Numbered from the stretch's first letter, positions 7,464 through 17,093 are shown. The stretch is 64,000 nucleotides of DNA from Tahibacter sp042701255 (GCF_042701255.1 NZ_CP170554.1:3844001-3908000); one strand, 5' to 3'. The notes: generated by a model not told the origin, from the letters alone. A program made the numbers and translations.

Positions 7464-8978
7464 TCAGGCCACGACGACCGGAATCTTGCCGATGCGCGCC
7501 TGCCATTCGCGCGGGCCGGTCTGGTGCACCGAGCTGCCGCTGCTGTCGACGGCGACCGTGACCGGCATGTCCTTGACCTCGAACTCGTAGATCGCCTCCA
7601 TGCCGAGATCTTCGAACGCCAGCACGCGCGAGGCCTTGATCGCCTTGGACACGAGATAGGCCGCGCCGCCGACGGCCATCAGGTAGACGGCCCGGTTGTC
7701 GCGGATCGCCTCGATCGCGGTCGGACCGCGCTCGGACTTGCCGACCATGCCGAGCAGGCCGGTCTGTTCGAGCATCTGGCGCGTGAATTTGTCCATGCGC
7801 GTGGCCGTGGTCGGACCGGCCGGACCGACGACCTCGTCGCGCACCGGATCGACCGGACCGACGTAGTAGATGAAGCGGTTGTTGAAATCCACGGGCAGTT
7901 TTTCACCGCGGTTCAACATATCGATCATGCGCTTGTGCGCCGCGTCGCGGCCGGTCAGCAGCTTGCCGTTGAGCAGGATGACCTCGCCGGGCTTCCAGCT
8001 CGCCACTTCCTCGCGCGTGATCGCGTCGAGGTTCACGCGGCGGCCCTTGGACGCGTCGTAGGTGATCTTCGGCCAGTCCTCCAGCGACGGCGGATCCAGC
8101 GCGACCGGACCGGAGCCGTCGAGCACGAAATGCGCATGCCGCGTGGCCGCGCAGTTCGGAATCATCGCGACCGGCAGATTCGCCGCATGGGTCGGATAGT
8201 CGAGCACCTTGACGTCGAGCACCGTGGTCAGGCCGCCCAGCCCTTGAGCGCCTATGCCCAGCGCGTTGACCTTCTCGTACAGCTCGATGCGCAGTTCCTC
8301 GGCCCGCGTGCTCGGACCGCGCGCGATGAGGTCCTGGATGTCGATCGGCTCCATCAGGGCCTCTTTCGCCAGCAGCATGGCCTTCTCCGCCGTGCCGCCG
8401 ATGCCGATGCCGAGCATGCCCGGCGGACACCAGCCCGCGCCCATGGTCGGCACGGTCTTGAGCACCCAGTCGACGACGGAGTCGGACGGATTGAGCATCG
8501 CGAACTTGGACTTCGCTTCCGAGCCGCCGCCCTTGGCCGCGACGGTGACCTCGACTTCGTCGCCGGGCACGACGCGCATGTTGACCACGGCCGGCGTGTT
8601 GTCGCGCGTGTTGCTGCGCTTGCCCGCCGGATCGGCCAGCACCGAGGCACGCAGCTTGTTGTCCGGGTGGTTGTAGGCGCGGCGCACGCCTTCGTTGACC
8701 ATGTCCTCGACGCTGAGGGTCGCGTTCCAGCGCACGTTCATGCCGATGTTCAGGAACACCGTCACGATGCCCGTGTCCTGGCAGATCGGCCGGTGGCCTT
8801 CGGCGCAGAGGCGCGAGTTGATCAGGATCTGCGCCATCGCATCGCGTGCGGCCGGCGACTCTTCGCGCTCGTAGGCCGCGGCGAGGTTCCTGATGTAGTC
8901 GACCGGGTGGTAGTACGAGATGTACTGCAGCGCATCGGCGATGCTCTGGATGAAGTCTTCCTGCTGGATCGTGGTCAC
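7464..8978 (-). CDS. Class I fumarate hydratase (4Fe-4S, single chain)
   Basis: 504 residues; catalyses fumarate to L-malate in the TCA cycle. The three cysteines that hold the catalytic [4Fe-4S] cluster are in place: Cys66 (PICQDTGIV), Cys184 (GWCPPGMLGIGIGG) and Cys276 (IPNCAATRHAHF). The C-terminal beta domain contains LLTGRDAAHKR and VGPAGPTTATRMDKF. It is the single-chain FumA/FumB-type arrangement, somewhat shorter than the E. coli enzymes (548). No class II fumarase is in view. It is transcribed alone, leftward, with a 421-base upstream gap. Tartrate dehydratase is a related family, but the housekeeping context and full-length chain favour fumarase. Confidence 0.93.
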   Translation of the reverse strand: MTTIQQEDFIQSIADALQYISYYHPVDYIRNLAAAYEREESPAARDAMAQILINSRLCAEGHRPICQDTGIVTVFLNIGMNVRWNATLSVEDMVNEGVRRAYNHPDNKLRASVLADPAGKRSNTRDNTPAVVNMRVVPGDEVEVTVAAKGGGSEAKSKFAMLNPSDSVVDWVLKTVPTMGAGWCPPGMLGIGIGGTAEKAMLLAKEALMEPIDIQDLIARGPSTRAEELRIELYEKVNALGIGAQGLGGLTTVLDVKVLDYPTHAANLPVAMIPNCAATRHAHFVLDGSGPVALDPPSLEDWPKITYDASKGRRVNLDAITREEVASWKPGEVILLNGKLLTGRDAAHKRMIDMLNRGEKLPVDFNNRFIYYVGPVDPVRDEVVGPAGPTTATRMDKFTRQMLEQTGLLGMVGKSERGPTAIEAIRDNRAVYLMAVGGAAYLVSKAIKASRVLAFEDLGMEAIYEFEVKDMPVTVAVDSSGSSVHQTGPREWQARIGKIPVVVA

Positions 8979-9399
8979 GGTCGCTGGCGGTGGCTGACGG
9001 AAAGGCTGGCATTGTAAGCCAGCGCCCGGGCCGGCGTGACCGCATGCCTTCAGACCTTGGTCTGGCCCCTCCTACGAGCCAGCCAGAGGGACTCTACGAG
9101 GAATAGGCTTACAGGAGAAATGGTGGCGTGGTGTTTGTTGCAGTCCGGCTAACGCCGCGTTTAACGGCGTCTCTGCAGAGCGGGCAAGTCAGACCAAGTC
9201 AACAGGCGTGATTGAGAAACGACTCACCTCGGAATACTCCGCAGGCTCGCGACAGCAACTCGCAAATACGGCCGTCGTCGGAGCTGGCACTGTACGATCC
9301 GATTGTCAGGAACAGCACGGCGATAGAAAAAATCAATTATTGAGACGCTTAATTTTATAGCCCCGCAAGTGAGCAAACTTATTTACCATAGCGTATGGA
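8979..9399 (-). promoter_or_regulatory. Upstream region of the fumarase gene, possible promoter
   Basis: This 421-base gap holds no gene that I can support. Read leftward, TACAAT (complement of 9011-9016) lies 33 bases before the ATG and could be a -10 box; it sits in the loop of the inverted repeat GCTGGC-attgtaa-GCCAGC (9005-9023), which could be an operator. No convincing -35 is seen. From about 9100 rightward the base composition drops toward the AT-rich RHS tip region. Confidence 0.3.
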
Positions 9400-9957
9400 T
9401 CACACCTTAGATTGGACATCATCGGCAGAGGCAGAAGAAATACTTCGCAACCACCTGAGAAATTTCTTTATCGCCCTCGAATCACCACCATCTGATGTAT
9501 GCAAAGTAACTATAAGCCTGATCAACCAACCACAGAATTCTGCCCGCGCTTCAACCGGGATCGAATTTACTAACACCTGCCTTCGCTTCTGATTCCTTAT
9601 CTGCAAATCGGCTGGCGAATACCGTAGAAATAGTGGGCAATTCTCGGCCGAAATCAATGACCCCGAGAAGCCATAACGAAACAGGTAGTTTGTCAGCAGC
9701 GGAATAGCCGAGTCAGACCTTGATATGACCGCCTCGATAATGCAAGGCAATGCACGGACAGCCCCGCTTTCGTGCAAATACTGCACAACCTCTGGCTGGC
9801 TCACCAAAGCGTCGACATCGAACATTTTCCCAATCGAAAAAGCATGAAAAACCTGGTTAATTTCGTCACTTTCCAACTCTCTCGGCACCAGCGAAAACAA
9901 TTCGTCAGGCCGTAAATCCGTAGACACTCCAAAAATTTCTTGTAGGTAAAAATTCAT
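9400..9957 (-). CDS. Hypothetical protein in the immunity position behind the RHS protein
   Basis: 185 residues starting MNFYLQEIFGVSTDLRPDEL; I do not recognise a family. It is acidic to neutral with helical segments (FHAFSIGKMFDVDALV, LIRLIVTLH), has no signal peptide and is probably cytosolic. Its ATG overlaps the RHS stop as ATGA (9954-9957), so it is translationally coupled to the toxin gene. Base composition (~47% GC) matches the toxin tip and is far below the genome. A small, AT-rich, unrelated cytosolic protein directly after a polymorphic-toxin C-terminus is the standard place for the cognate immunity protein. The role is inferred from position only; an orphan remnant or a second tip is the alternative. 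Confidence 0.6.
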   Translation of the reverse strand: MNFYLQEIFGVSTDLRPDELFSLVPRELESDEINQVFHAFSIGKMFDVDALVSQPEVVQYLHESGAVRALPCIIEAVISRSDSAIPLLTNYLFRYGFSGSLISAENCPLFLRYSPADLQIRNQKRRQVLVNSIPVEARAEFCGWLIRLIVTLHTSDGGDSRAIKKFLRWLRSISSASADDVQSKV

Positions 9958-12900
9958 GGCGAAAAAGCCCAGATCCCTGCGACGACCGCAATAAGGCCAT
10001 TCAGAAGCGCCGCACCTATTTTTGGATCGGGCGCAGGAACAGGTGGCGGCGTAGGAACCGGGCATTCCTTACAATTTTCGGGAATCAAGTTCCTGCATTT
10101 ATTGGCCGCATTCAATGCCATCTCGATGGCAGTATCGTAAACGGTAACTCCCGCACCATAGCAGAGGGTTTGCATAAGCGATCTTGCACGCGCACAGCCC
10201 ATATGCCGATGCATATTAAGCTTTGTTTCTTCGCAAGGCATTCCCGAATAGCATTTGCGCGCTTGCTTTTCCCCTCCTTTTCCAGAGCAGAACATGTTAA
10301 TCATCGCTCGCAGAAACGCGCAGTGCTCAGCCGGCGTGGACAACTCGCCTGTCGGGTCGATTCTCGTCAACGGCGCGGCTGAACTATAGGCGTAGGTGCT
10401 TATTCCGCCGCTAAGTCCAATGGGATCGCTTTCGGCATACCGCCCGATCGCTGGGTCGTAATCCCGGTAGTAGTTGTAATGCAGCCCAGATTCCTCATCG
10501 TAATACTGCCCCGGGAAGCGCAGGTTCATCGTGAAGAAGGTTGGCGTCGGCGGGCTGGAGGCGCTCGGCACCGGCGCATCCTCGCCGAACGGTGCGCCTG
10601 TGATCGGCCACAGCCAGACCATGTAGCCCGTATCGATTTGTTCGGCCGCACGCGGTGAGCCCAGGTGGTCCGCATAAATCGCGTGGCGATCTGTCCCATC
10701 GTCCGGTTTCGCGATCACGCCGACCGGCAGGCGGTTGAGGTAGACGTACTCCTTGCCGCTGTCGTCCGCCAGGTACTCGCCAAGCAAGGTGCCATCAGTG
10801 TCGTAAACGAACTGTACCGGGCCAACAGCGCCGTCTTTTTGCGCGCGCTGCCCCAATGCATTGACGACGTAGCTGCTACCGCCGGCATAGTCGACGAGCC
10901 GGCCGCGGGCGTCGTAGGTCAGGACATCGCTGCCGCGCTCGGTCGTATTACCGGCCGCGTCGTAATCGTAGGTCTGCGCGACGCCGCCAATCGTGGCATC
11001 CAGTCGATGGCTGCCGAGGACGTAGCCGTAATTCGTCGTCGTACTGCCCAGGGTCGAGGCCGTGCGATTACCCGTCGCGTCGTAGGCGTAGTGGTAGTCG
11101 CGGCTGTCAGACACCTGCGCGCGGGTCAGGCGGCTCAGGGCGTCGTACTCGTAGGCCGCCGACACCGGCGCAAGCGCGACCTCGTGGCCGAGCGACAACG
11201 CGGTGATGCGCCCGCTCAGGTCGTGATGGCGCTGGACGCTGGGGCCGTGCGCGAACGTAAAGCCGTCGACGTCGCCGAACGGCACATAGCCGGCGTCTTG
11301 CAGCAGCGGATCGCCGTTGATCGACACGCTGTTCGGCCGGCCGGCGGCATCGTAGCCGTAGGCAACGACGGCGCCGCTGGGATAGGTCAGCGTCGCCAGA
11401 CGGCCGTCGACGTAGTCGTATTGGATCGCATGCACGGTCGCGCCGACGGTTTCGCTGCGCTTGGCAACGCGTCCGAGCTCGTCATAGCGCCATTCGATCA
11501 GCGAGCCGCCGCCATCGGCCGAGCTCAGATAGCCCTTGCCGCTCTTGTTCAGGTCGTAGGTGTAGTCGATCGTCACGGCGCTGCCGCCGCTGCCGGAGGT
11601 CCGCTGAAGCGGCCGGTTCAGCGCATCGTAGGTCGTCGTGGCCGTCACCCCGCGCGCATCGGTACTCGAGATTTCGTTGCCGGCCGCGTCGTAGCTGTAG
11701 GACGTCAAGCCGGTATCCGGACTGCTGAGACTGGTCCGGTTGCCGAGCCCGTCATAGCCGTAAGTCGTCGTCAGACCGTTGGGGTCGATGATAGTGCGCA
11801 CCTGATCAGCCGCATCATAGGCGGTCGATACCGTTCCGCCAGCAGCATCTATCGCCCCCATCGAACGATTCAGTGCGTCGTAGGCAAAGGAGGTCATACC
11901 GCCGACCGGATCGATCACCGCGATCCGGTTGCTGTTGACGTCATAGCCGTACTGCGTCGTCGCACCGTAAGCGTCGACGTCCTTGATCGCCCGTCCGAGC
12001 GCATCAAACTGACGACCGCGCACCGTGCGCCTGACGTTGAGCGGATCGAACGCCGCGTAGGCAGTCTCGTTGCCCTGGTTGTCCAAGGTGCGTTGCGTCG
12101 TGTTGCCCAGCGGATCGGATTCGCCGATCAGGCGATGCGACGCGTCATGGTTGAAGTCGATGTAGCTACCATCAGGCTGGGTGATACGAACCATCTGCCC
12201 GACATCGTCATAGGTCGTCTGCGCCGTCTCACCCGCCGTGGTACGCAACGTCAGCCAGCCTCGCACGTGATAGCCCAGCGTCGTCACAGTGGCGTTCGGA
12301 TCGGTGATCTGCGTCACGCGGCCGTTCGCGTCGTAGGCGTCATAGGTCGTGACATGCCCCACGGCGTTCGTGACCGTGTGCAACTGGCCGCGGCAGGCCA
12401 CGCAGGTATCGGTGTTCGCGTAGTAGGTATAGGTCGTCACGTCGCTGACGTCGGTGCGCGGACCGTCCTCGGTCAGCACGCGGCCGTAGCTATCGTAGGT
12501 GTAGGCCCAGCTGCGGCTCAGCAGGCCGGCCGAGACCGTCTTGCCGGTCAGATTGCCGTCGGTGTCGTAGGTGAACGTCGTCACGCGGCTGCCGCCATTG
12601 CCGTCGGGTTCGGTGACGGTGGCCGGCAGGCGGAACGTCGGATGCCAAGTCGTCGTGATCGTGCGCGTGACCGCGGTCGTCGCGCCTGCCGAGGTCAACC
12701 CTTCGGTGCGCGAGGTTTCCAGGTTGCGCAGGGCGTCGTAGCTGTAGTTCGTGCGGTTGCCGTTGAAGTCGGTACGCGAAGCGACGTTGCCGTTGGCATC
12801 GTAGGTCGTAGCCTGCGCGTTGCCGCCGCCACAGCTCGCGCAAGGCTGCGACAGACCGGTGATCTTGCGCACGCCGTTGGTCAGCGCATAGCTGTAGCTG

Positions 12901-14510
12901 CGTACGGTGCCCAGCGGATCGGTCACGGTCGTGGACGCGCCGGTGTAGCCGAGCTGGTACTGATCCACCCCGCCGACGTGCTGCGTGCCGCTCGCAAAGC
13001 CGCCGTAGTAGGAGAACGTCGCGTAGCGGACCTCGTTCTCGTCGGTGATGCCGGTCAGCAGGTACGTGTAAGGCGTCGTGAGCTCGTAGTGGTATTCGCG
13101 CGCCGTGCTGCCCGGATAGGTCGCAAAGATCAGGCGCCCGGCCGTGTCGTAGACGTAGCCGACCGTCTGGCTGCCGGGTTGGGTCAAGGTCTGGATGCGG
13201 CCGTTCGTGCCGTAGCTCAGGCTCAGGCTGCGGCCGAACGGATCGGTCACGCTGGTCAACTGGCCGCTGGTCCAGCCCATTGTCGTGGTCTGGCCTGAGC
13301 GCGTGCGGATGCTCAGCAATCGGCCGGCAGCATCATACGATTCCACACTGTCGTCCACCAGCGTGAGCTGCCAGGAAACAGCCGGCGTACCGGTCGGCGG
13401 ATTGATCTCGACCAGACGCGCCGCGCCGCCGCCGACATTGTGCAGCTCCTTGCCGGTGGCGTCGAAGAACAGCACCGAACCGTCCGCACGCTGCGCCGCA
13501 CCGATCGCGTAGGTCCGGTCCGGGTACAGGTGCAGGCTGCGCTGGTAGGTATGCCGCCAGCGCTGTCCTATTGCCGAGTGCTCGTTGTCTTCGCCGGGCG
13601 CGCGGAAATAGCCCTGGCTGTTGTAGTAGCGCACAAACTCCAGGCCACCAATGCCGCCAGCGCGGTAGTCGACCTCAGTCTGCAGCTTCGCCCCGCTGAT
13701 CGGCGCGACCGGGTTGCCCACGGTCGGGCACTTGTCCGACTTGGGCCGCACGCACTGGAGATCGCCGTCGGACTTGTCGCGCCGCGTATAGCCCACCGGA
13801 CAGTCCAGATCGCGGTCGCGGCGGAAGTAGACCCTCTCTTCCAGTGGACCGGTAACGCAGACGCCGGCATTGAGGTAGTCCGGCGTGGAATAGTCCGTAT
13901 AGCGCGAGTCGTGCAGGATCTTGCCGTTGCGCGTAATGCGCTCGAAACTCGTGCAGTGATAGGCTGCCGGATCGTGCGAGCCCCAGCCCGCCGGGCTCAC
14001 GATCAGCGACGTGCAGGGCCGCAGCGTACGGCGCTCGAACTCTTCGGAGAAGACGGTCGACGCCGCCTCATCCTTGACCATCGTGCCGGCCCCGCCGACC
14101 ACGACCTCCGGCAGATTCGTGCAGCTTGTCGGCCCGCCCCAGGTGCCGCCGGCCGATTCGCACCAGCGCGCGTCGCGGTAGACGTAGGGACCGGCCTCGT
14201 CGCACATGTGATAGATGTACCCTTCGCCGTCGGCATCCGACCAGGGCCGTCCGCTAGGCGGCACGATTTCCGGCTCGGTGCAGTCGGCCAGGCCGCCGTC
14301 CTTGGGACAGTCTTCGAGCTTGCAGGCGTCGCTCAGGCCCAAACCACCTTCCCAGCGACATTGCCCCCAGGCTTTGGGCAAGGCCGCGAAGAAGCCTTGC
14401 GGCACCTGCTGGACCAGGGTGGTGGCGTGCGCCAGCGAGGCGCCCAGGAGCGTCACGAGCAGCGCGAGCACACCGCCGAGCAGCGAACCGGACAACGATT
14501 GCGTCTTCAT
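9954..14510 (-). CDS. Exported RHS/YD-repeat protein with variable C-terminal tip (putative polymorphic toxin)
   Basis: 1518 residues from the ATG at 14508-14510. A signal peptide (MKTQSLSG, hydrophobic stretch, ALAHA-TT) is followed by a Cys-containing N-terminal domain of ~250 residues. A long array of YD repeats (motifs such as YDANGNVASRTDFNG, YDALGR, GYDGLGNRTSL) then forms the RHS beta-shell. The core closes with YYRDYDPAIGRYAESDPIGL and IDPTGE. The ~130 residues after this junction (codons between about 10360 and 9954) are unlike the core: eight or nine cysteines (HCAF, FCSG, KCYS, PCEE, GCAR, LCYG, KCRN, NCKEC), a proline-rich stretch and a final hydrophobic segment, encoded by markedly AT-richer DNA. 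This is the expected site of a replaceable toxin tip; I do not recognise its activity. A Sec signal instead of a VgrG/PAAR domain suggests surface or Sec-dependent delivery. A TIG-domain protein lies 11 bases upstream and a partner gene overlaps its stop. Confidence 0.8.
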   Translation of the reverse strand: MKTQSLSGSLLGGVLALLVTLLGASLAHATTLVQQVPQGFFAALPKAWGQCRWEGGLGLSDACKLEDCPKDGGLADCTEPEIVPPSGRPWSDADGEGYIYHMCDEAGPYVYRDARWCESAGGTWGGPTSCTNLPEVVVGGAGTMVKDEAASTVFSEEFERRTLRPCTSLIVSPAGWGSHDPAAYHCTSFERITRNGKILHDSRYTDYSTPDYLNAGVCVTGPLEERVYFRRDRDLDCPVGYTRRDKSDGDLQCVRPKSDKCPTVGNPVAPISGAKLQTEVDYRAGGIGGLEFVRYYNSQGYFRAPGEDNEHSAIGQRWRHTYQRSLHLYPDRTYAIGAAQRADGSVLFFDATGKELHNVGGGAARLVEINPPTGTPAVSWQLTLVDDSVESYDAAGRLLSIRTRSGQTTTMGWTSGQLTSVTDPFGRSLSLSYGTNGRIQTLTQPGSQTVGYVYDTAGRLIFATYPGSTAREYHYELTTPYTYLLTGITDENEVRYATFSYYGGFASGTQHVGGVDQYQLGYTGASTTVTDPLGTVRSYSYALTNGVRKITGLSQPCASCGGGNAQATTYDANGNVASRTDFNGNRTNYSYDALRNLETSRTEGLTSAGATTAVTRTITTTWHPTFRLPATVTEPDGNGGSRVTTFTYDTDGNLTGKTVSAGLLSRSWAYTYDSYGRVLTEDGPRTDVSDVTTYTYYANTDTCVACRGQLHTVTNAVGHVTTYDAYDANGRVTQITDPNATVTTLGYHVRGWLTLRTTAGETAQTTYDDVGQMVRITQPDGSYIDFNHDASHRLIGESDPLGNTTQRTLDNQGNETAYAAFDPLNVRRTVRGRQFDALGRAIKDVDAYGATTQYGYDVNSNRIAVIDPVGGMTSFAYDALNRSMGAIDAAGGTVSTAYDAADQVRTIIDPNGLTTTYGYDGLGNRTSLSSPDTGLTSYSYDAAGNEISSTDARGVTATTTYDALNRPLQRTSGSGGSAVTIDYTYDLNKSGKGYLSSADGGGSLIEWRYDELGRVAKRSETVGATVHAIQYDYVDGRLATLTYPSGAVVAYGYDAAGRPNSVSINGDPLLQDAGYVPFGDVDGFTFAHGPSVQRHHDLSGRITALSLGHEVALAPVSAAYEYDALSRLTRAQVSDSRDYHYAYDATGNRTASTLGSTTTNYGYVLGSHRLDATIGGVAQTYDYDAAGNTTERGSDVLTYDARGRLVDYAGGSSYVVNALGQRAQKDGAVGPVQFVYDTDGTLLGEYLADDSGKEYVYLNRLPVGVIAKPDDGTDRHAIYADHLGSPRAAEQIDTGYMVWLWPITGAPFGEDAPVPSASSPPTPTFFTMNLRFPGQYYDEESGLHYNYYRDYDPAIGRYAESDPIGLSGGISTYAYSSAAPLTRIDPTGELSTPAEHCAFLRAMINMFCSGKGGEKQARKCYSGMPCEETKLNMHRHMGCARARSLMQTLCYGAGVTVYDTAIEMALNAANKCRNLIPENCKECPVPTPPPVPAPDPKIGAALLNGLIAVVAGIWAFSP

Positions 14511-14521
14511 GGATGGCAGAC

Positions 14522-16546
14522 TCACGGATTGAGCACGGTCAGCGTGGCGGTCGTGCTGAACGACGCGTTCGCGTTGTCGTAGGGGTTGATGTCGAACACG
14601 AACGTGTACGTCCCGGTCGTCGGCAACGCGGGCAGGTCCGAGTAGCCGCCAGTACCGGTATTGGCTAGGTAGTAGGCACATCCCGAGAGCAGGCAGCTGC
14701 CGTCAGGCTTGTAGACATAGACCGCAACGCGTTGGGACGCCGGCGCCGTGGTCGTCGTGCCCGACGTCGTCAGACGCAGCAGCTGTCCGGCCGTACCCGC
14801 GTAGGTATAGCGTGCTGCCTGCCCCGGGCGCGTAACGGAAACAGTCGCGGCGCTGCCGGCGGTCAGCGTGCCTGTCGTGTCACTGGACAGCCACAGATCC
14901 ATGTTGCTTTGTGCTGTCGCGTGCGAAAGCGCTACCAGAATCGAGTAGGTCCCGGTCGCCGGCAAATTGGTCAGCGATGCAATCGTCGAACCGTTCGGCG
15001 CGTAGTAGGTCACCGCCTCCAAATAAGCGCCGCTCGGCACGATGCTGACATTGGCATAGGCAAAGCCGAGGTTCTGACCAGCCGTACCGGAAAAACTGGC
15101 ACGGATGTACTGCCCGAGCTCCGTGGTCGCTACGCTGACCGCACTACCATCGATCGTCAACGCCGTGCTGGCTTCTTCGGACACGGCGAACGGTGCAGAG
15201 AACGTCGCCGAACCATCGTCGTAGGGGTTGATGTCCACCAACAGACCGTAGGTGCCACTGGTCGGCAAAGGCGGCAGCTCATAAACGAAATAACTGGACG
15301 AATTCGCTACGTAGTAGCAAGCGGCCTCCAGACAATTGCCGTCCGGCTTGTAGATGTAGAACGCCACCCGCTGATTGACCGGTGCCGTCGTCGTGGCCGG
15401 CGCGGTAGCCAAGCGCAGTCGCTGCCCGGCAGTGCCGGTGAACGTATACCGATACCCTTGACCTGGCCGCGCTACGCTGGCGGTCGTCAATTGAGTGAGT
15501 GTAAGTGCCGCAGTAAGGTCGTTGGACAGCCAGGCTTTGAAGCTGCTCTGCGTCGCCGCTGCATCCGTCTTTAATATCGCGCTGTAGTTGCCGGTCTGCG
15601 GCAAATTCGCCAGCGACGCCAGCGCGGAGCCGTCGGGCTTGTAAAACGTCGGAGCCAGCAGGTACGAACCTCCGGGTGTTACGCTGCGATCGGTCTGAGC
15701 GAAACCCAGGTTCTGTCCTGCTGTACCAGCAAAACGCAAACGGCGCGATTGACCGCGAAACGATGTGCCCGACGACGTCGCCACGCCATCCACGGTGATG
15801 ACAGCATCCGATTCCAGCGCCACCTGCGTGCGCAACAAAGCCGTGGATTTGAAATAGAGCGCATAACGCCCTGTCACCGGCAACGGTGGCAGGTGAATCG
15901 TACGTGTCGTTTCATATAGCGTGCCGCTGGCAATCGAATTGCCCGACGGCGAGAACACCTGATACGACGCACTGCCCAGCGATGGCAGATCAAGTTGTGG
16001 AAACTGGAAACTCAGCAGATCCGCCGACTGCCCGGCAAACGTGACCAGCGCGTTGCGGTTGGCCAGCGTATTAACCCGCAGCGCTGGTGCATCCACAACT
16101 ATTTCCGTCGACGTCGTGACGTCGGGAGACGTCATTGTCGTCGGCAGCACGACAAACCCCTGGGCGGCCGTGACTGTCGTGCCGGATACCGTCACCGTGA
16201 GCGGGCCGCTCGTCGCACCGCCGGGGACCGTAGCTTTCAGATAGTCTGGTGCCGCCTCGCTGACGGTTGCCGTTACACCGTTGATCTTGACCTGATTGGC
16301 TGACGGCGTCGTCGAGAACCCTGCACCGACCACGGTGAAGCTGTCACCAGAACGCCCATAAGCCGGAGCAACACGATCGACACGCAACGACACCGCAATG
16401 GCAGCATCCTCGATCGCCACGACATTGCCACGACTGTCATAACGCAGTCGGACATCCTCGGCCTGTCCGGGCGCAACCAGCGACAGGAACAGACCGCAAA
16501 CAACAGCCGCCTGGCACAAAAACAGGCGATTTATTGAATGACTCAT
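14522..16546 (-). CDS. Secreted TIG/IPT-domain protein with duplicated PPC-like modules, partner of the RHS gene
   Basis: About 674 residues if the ATG at 16544-16546 (MSHSINRLFL) is used; the frame is open five codons further up (16561), and neither has a clear ribosome site. A signal peptide ends near PGQAEDV. Next comes a short YDSRGNVVAIED stretch that resembles one YD unit, then an IPT/TIG domain (VAPAYGRSGDSFTVVGAGF to GTTVTAAQGFVVLP). The second half contains two ~190-residue copies of a beta module with FTGTAGQRLRL / YAGTAGQLLRL, YKPDG-C and VDINPYDD / FDINPYDN, reminiscent of bacterial pre-peptidase C-terminal domains. It precedes rhs by 11 bases in the same operon and probably helps surface display or folding; that role is inference. 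Confidence 0.65.
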   Translation of the reverse strand: MSHSINRLFLCQAAVVCGLFLSLVAPGQAEDVRLRYDSRGNVVAIEDAAIAVSLRVDRVAPAYGRSGDSFTVVGAGFSTTPSANQVKINGVTATVSEAAPDYLKATVPGGATSGPLTVTVSGTTVTAAQGFVVLPTTMTSPDVTTSTEIVVDAPALRVNTLANRNALVTFAGQSADLLSFQFPQLDLPSLGSASYQVFSPSGNSIASGTLYETTRTIHLPPLPVTGRYALYFKSTALLRTQVALESDAVITVDGVATSSGTSFRGQSRRLRFAGTAGQNLGFAQTDRSVTPGGSYLLAPTFYKPDGSALASLANLPQTGNYSAILKTDAAATQSSFKAWLSNDLTAALTLTQLTTASVARPGQGYRYTFTGTAGQRLRLATAPATTTAPVNQRVAFYIYKPDGNCLEAACYYVANSSSYFVYELPPLPTSGTYGLLVDINPYDDGSATFSAPFAVSEEASTALTIDGSAVSVATTELGQYIRASFSGTAGQNLGFAYANVSIVPSGAYLEAVTYYAPNGSTIASLTNLPATGTYSILVALSHATAQSNMDLWLSSDTTGTLTAGSAATVSVTRPGQAARYTYAGTAGQLLRLTTSGTTTTAPASQRVAVYVYKPDGSCLLSGCAYYLANTGTGGYSDLPALPTTGTYTFVFDINPYDNANASFSTTATLTVLNP

Positions 16547-17093
16547 CGCTTCGGAGCTCATCGCGCCATCCGGTCAGTAGTGAGTTGAGACGTCGTTACC
16601 GCTATCCACGCGCGGCAAACATGATCAAAAGGGAGCGATCCGGCCGGACAATCCGAGGAACAGGCGAAAGAGATCGTCGATGCGGCCTGGTTCGAGCCCT
16701 CACACGGGGGGCGACGACAGACGAGCGATCCGGAAATCCGACGAGGAAAGAAGGCGAAAAGGCGCGACGCGAAGTCGGCAGTACGCTACTGGCGCGTAGA
16801 ACGCGCTCACGGTACGACATGATGCGGCCCCCTGTTGCCGCAATACATGGGTCATATCCTAACGTCCTTTGCAGGGCATGTGTAAAGAACGTGAAAAGCG
16901 AAAAGCCGCATAACTTCCGGGATCACCGAATCTCACCTGCAGATCGAGGCAAGGGCGACGAAAGGACCATCGCACTCGGAAAACTCGTACCTCAGCCAAC
17001 CGGCTGAAAAATCCGGCACGGCCGAGGTCATCTTGCTGACTTCGGATCACACCTTGGTGCCGTCGACCATCAATGACGCCTTAAGGTCTCTTC
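16547..17093. other. Gap between the RHS operon and the DUF11 gene
   Basis: About 550 bases upstream of the TIG gene. It must contain the promoter of the TIG-RHS operon, but I see no convincing -35/-10 pair, repeat or RNA gene. The short open frames here lack ribosome sites and normal codon bias. Confidence 0.4.

Noticed and set aside
9395..9592. Short rightward open frame opposite the putative immunity gene
   Set aside because: It is antisense to a frame that is coupled to rhs by ATGA; no ribosome site.
10665..13298. Long rightward open frame (877 codons) antisense to rhs
   Set aside because: It is the shadow of the YD-repeat frame in GC-rich DNA: no ribosome site, Val/Arg/Ala-heavy low-information product, while the leftward frame has clear RHS motifs.
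16534..17007. Rightward 157-codon open frame in the gap upstream of the TIG gene
   Set aside because: Start overlaps the TIG gene, no ribosome site and no recognisable features.
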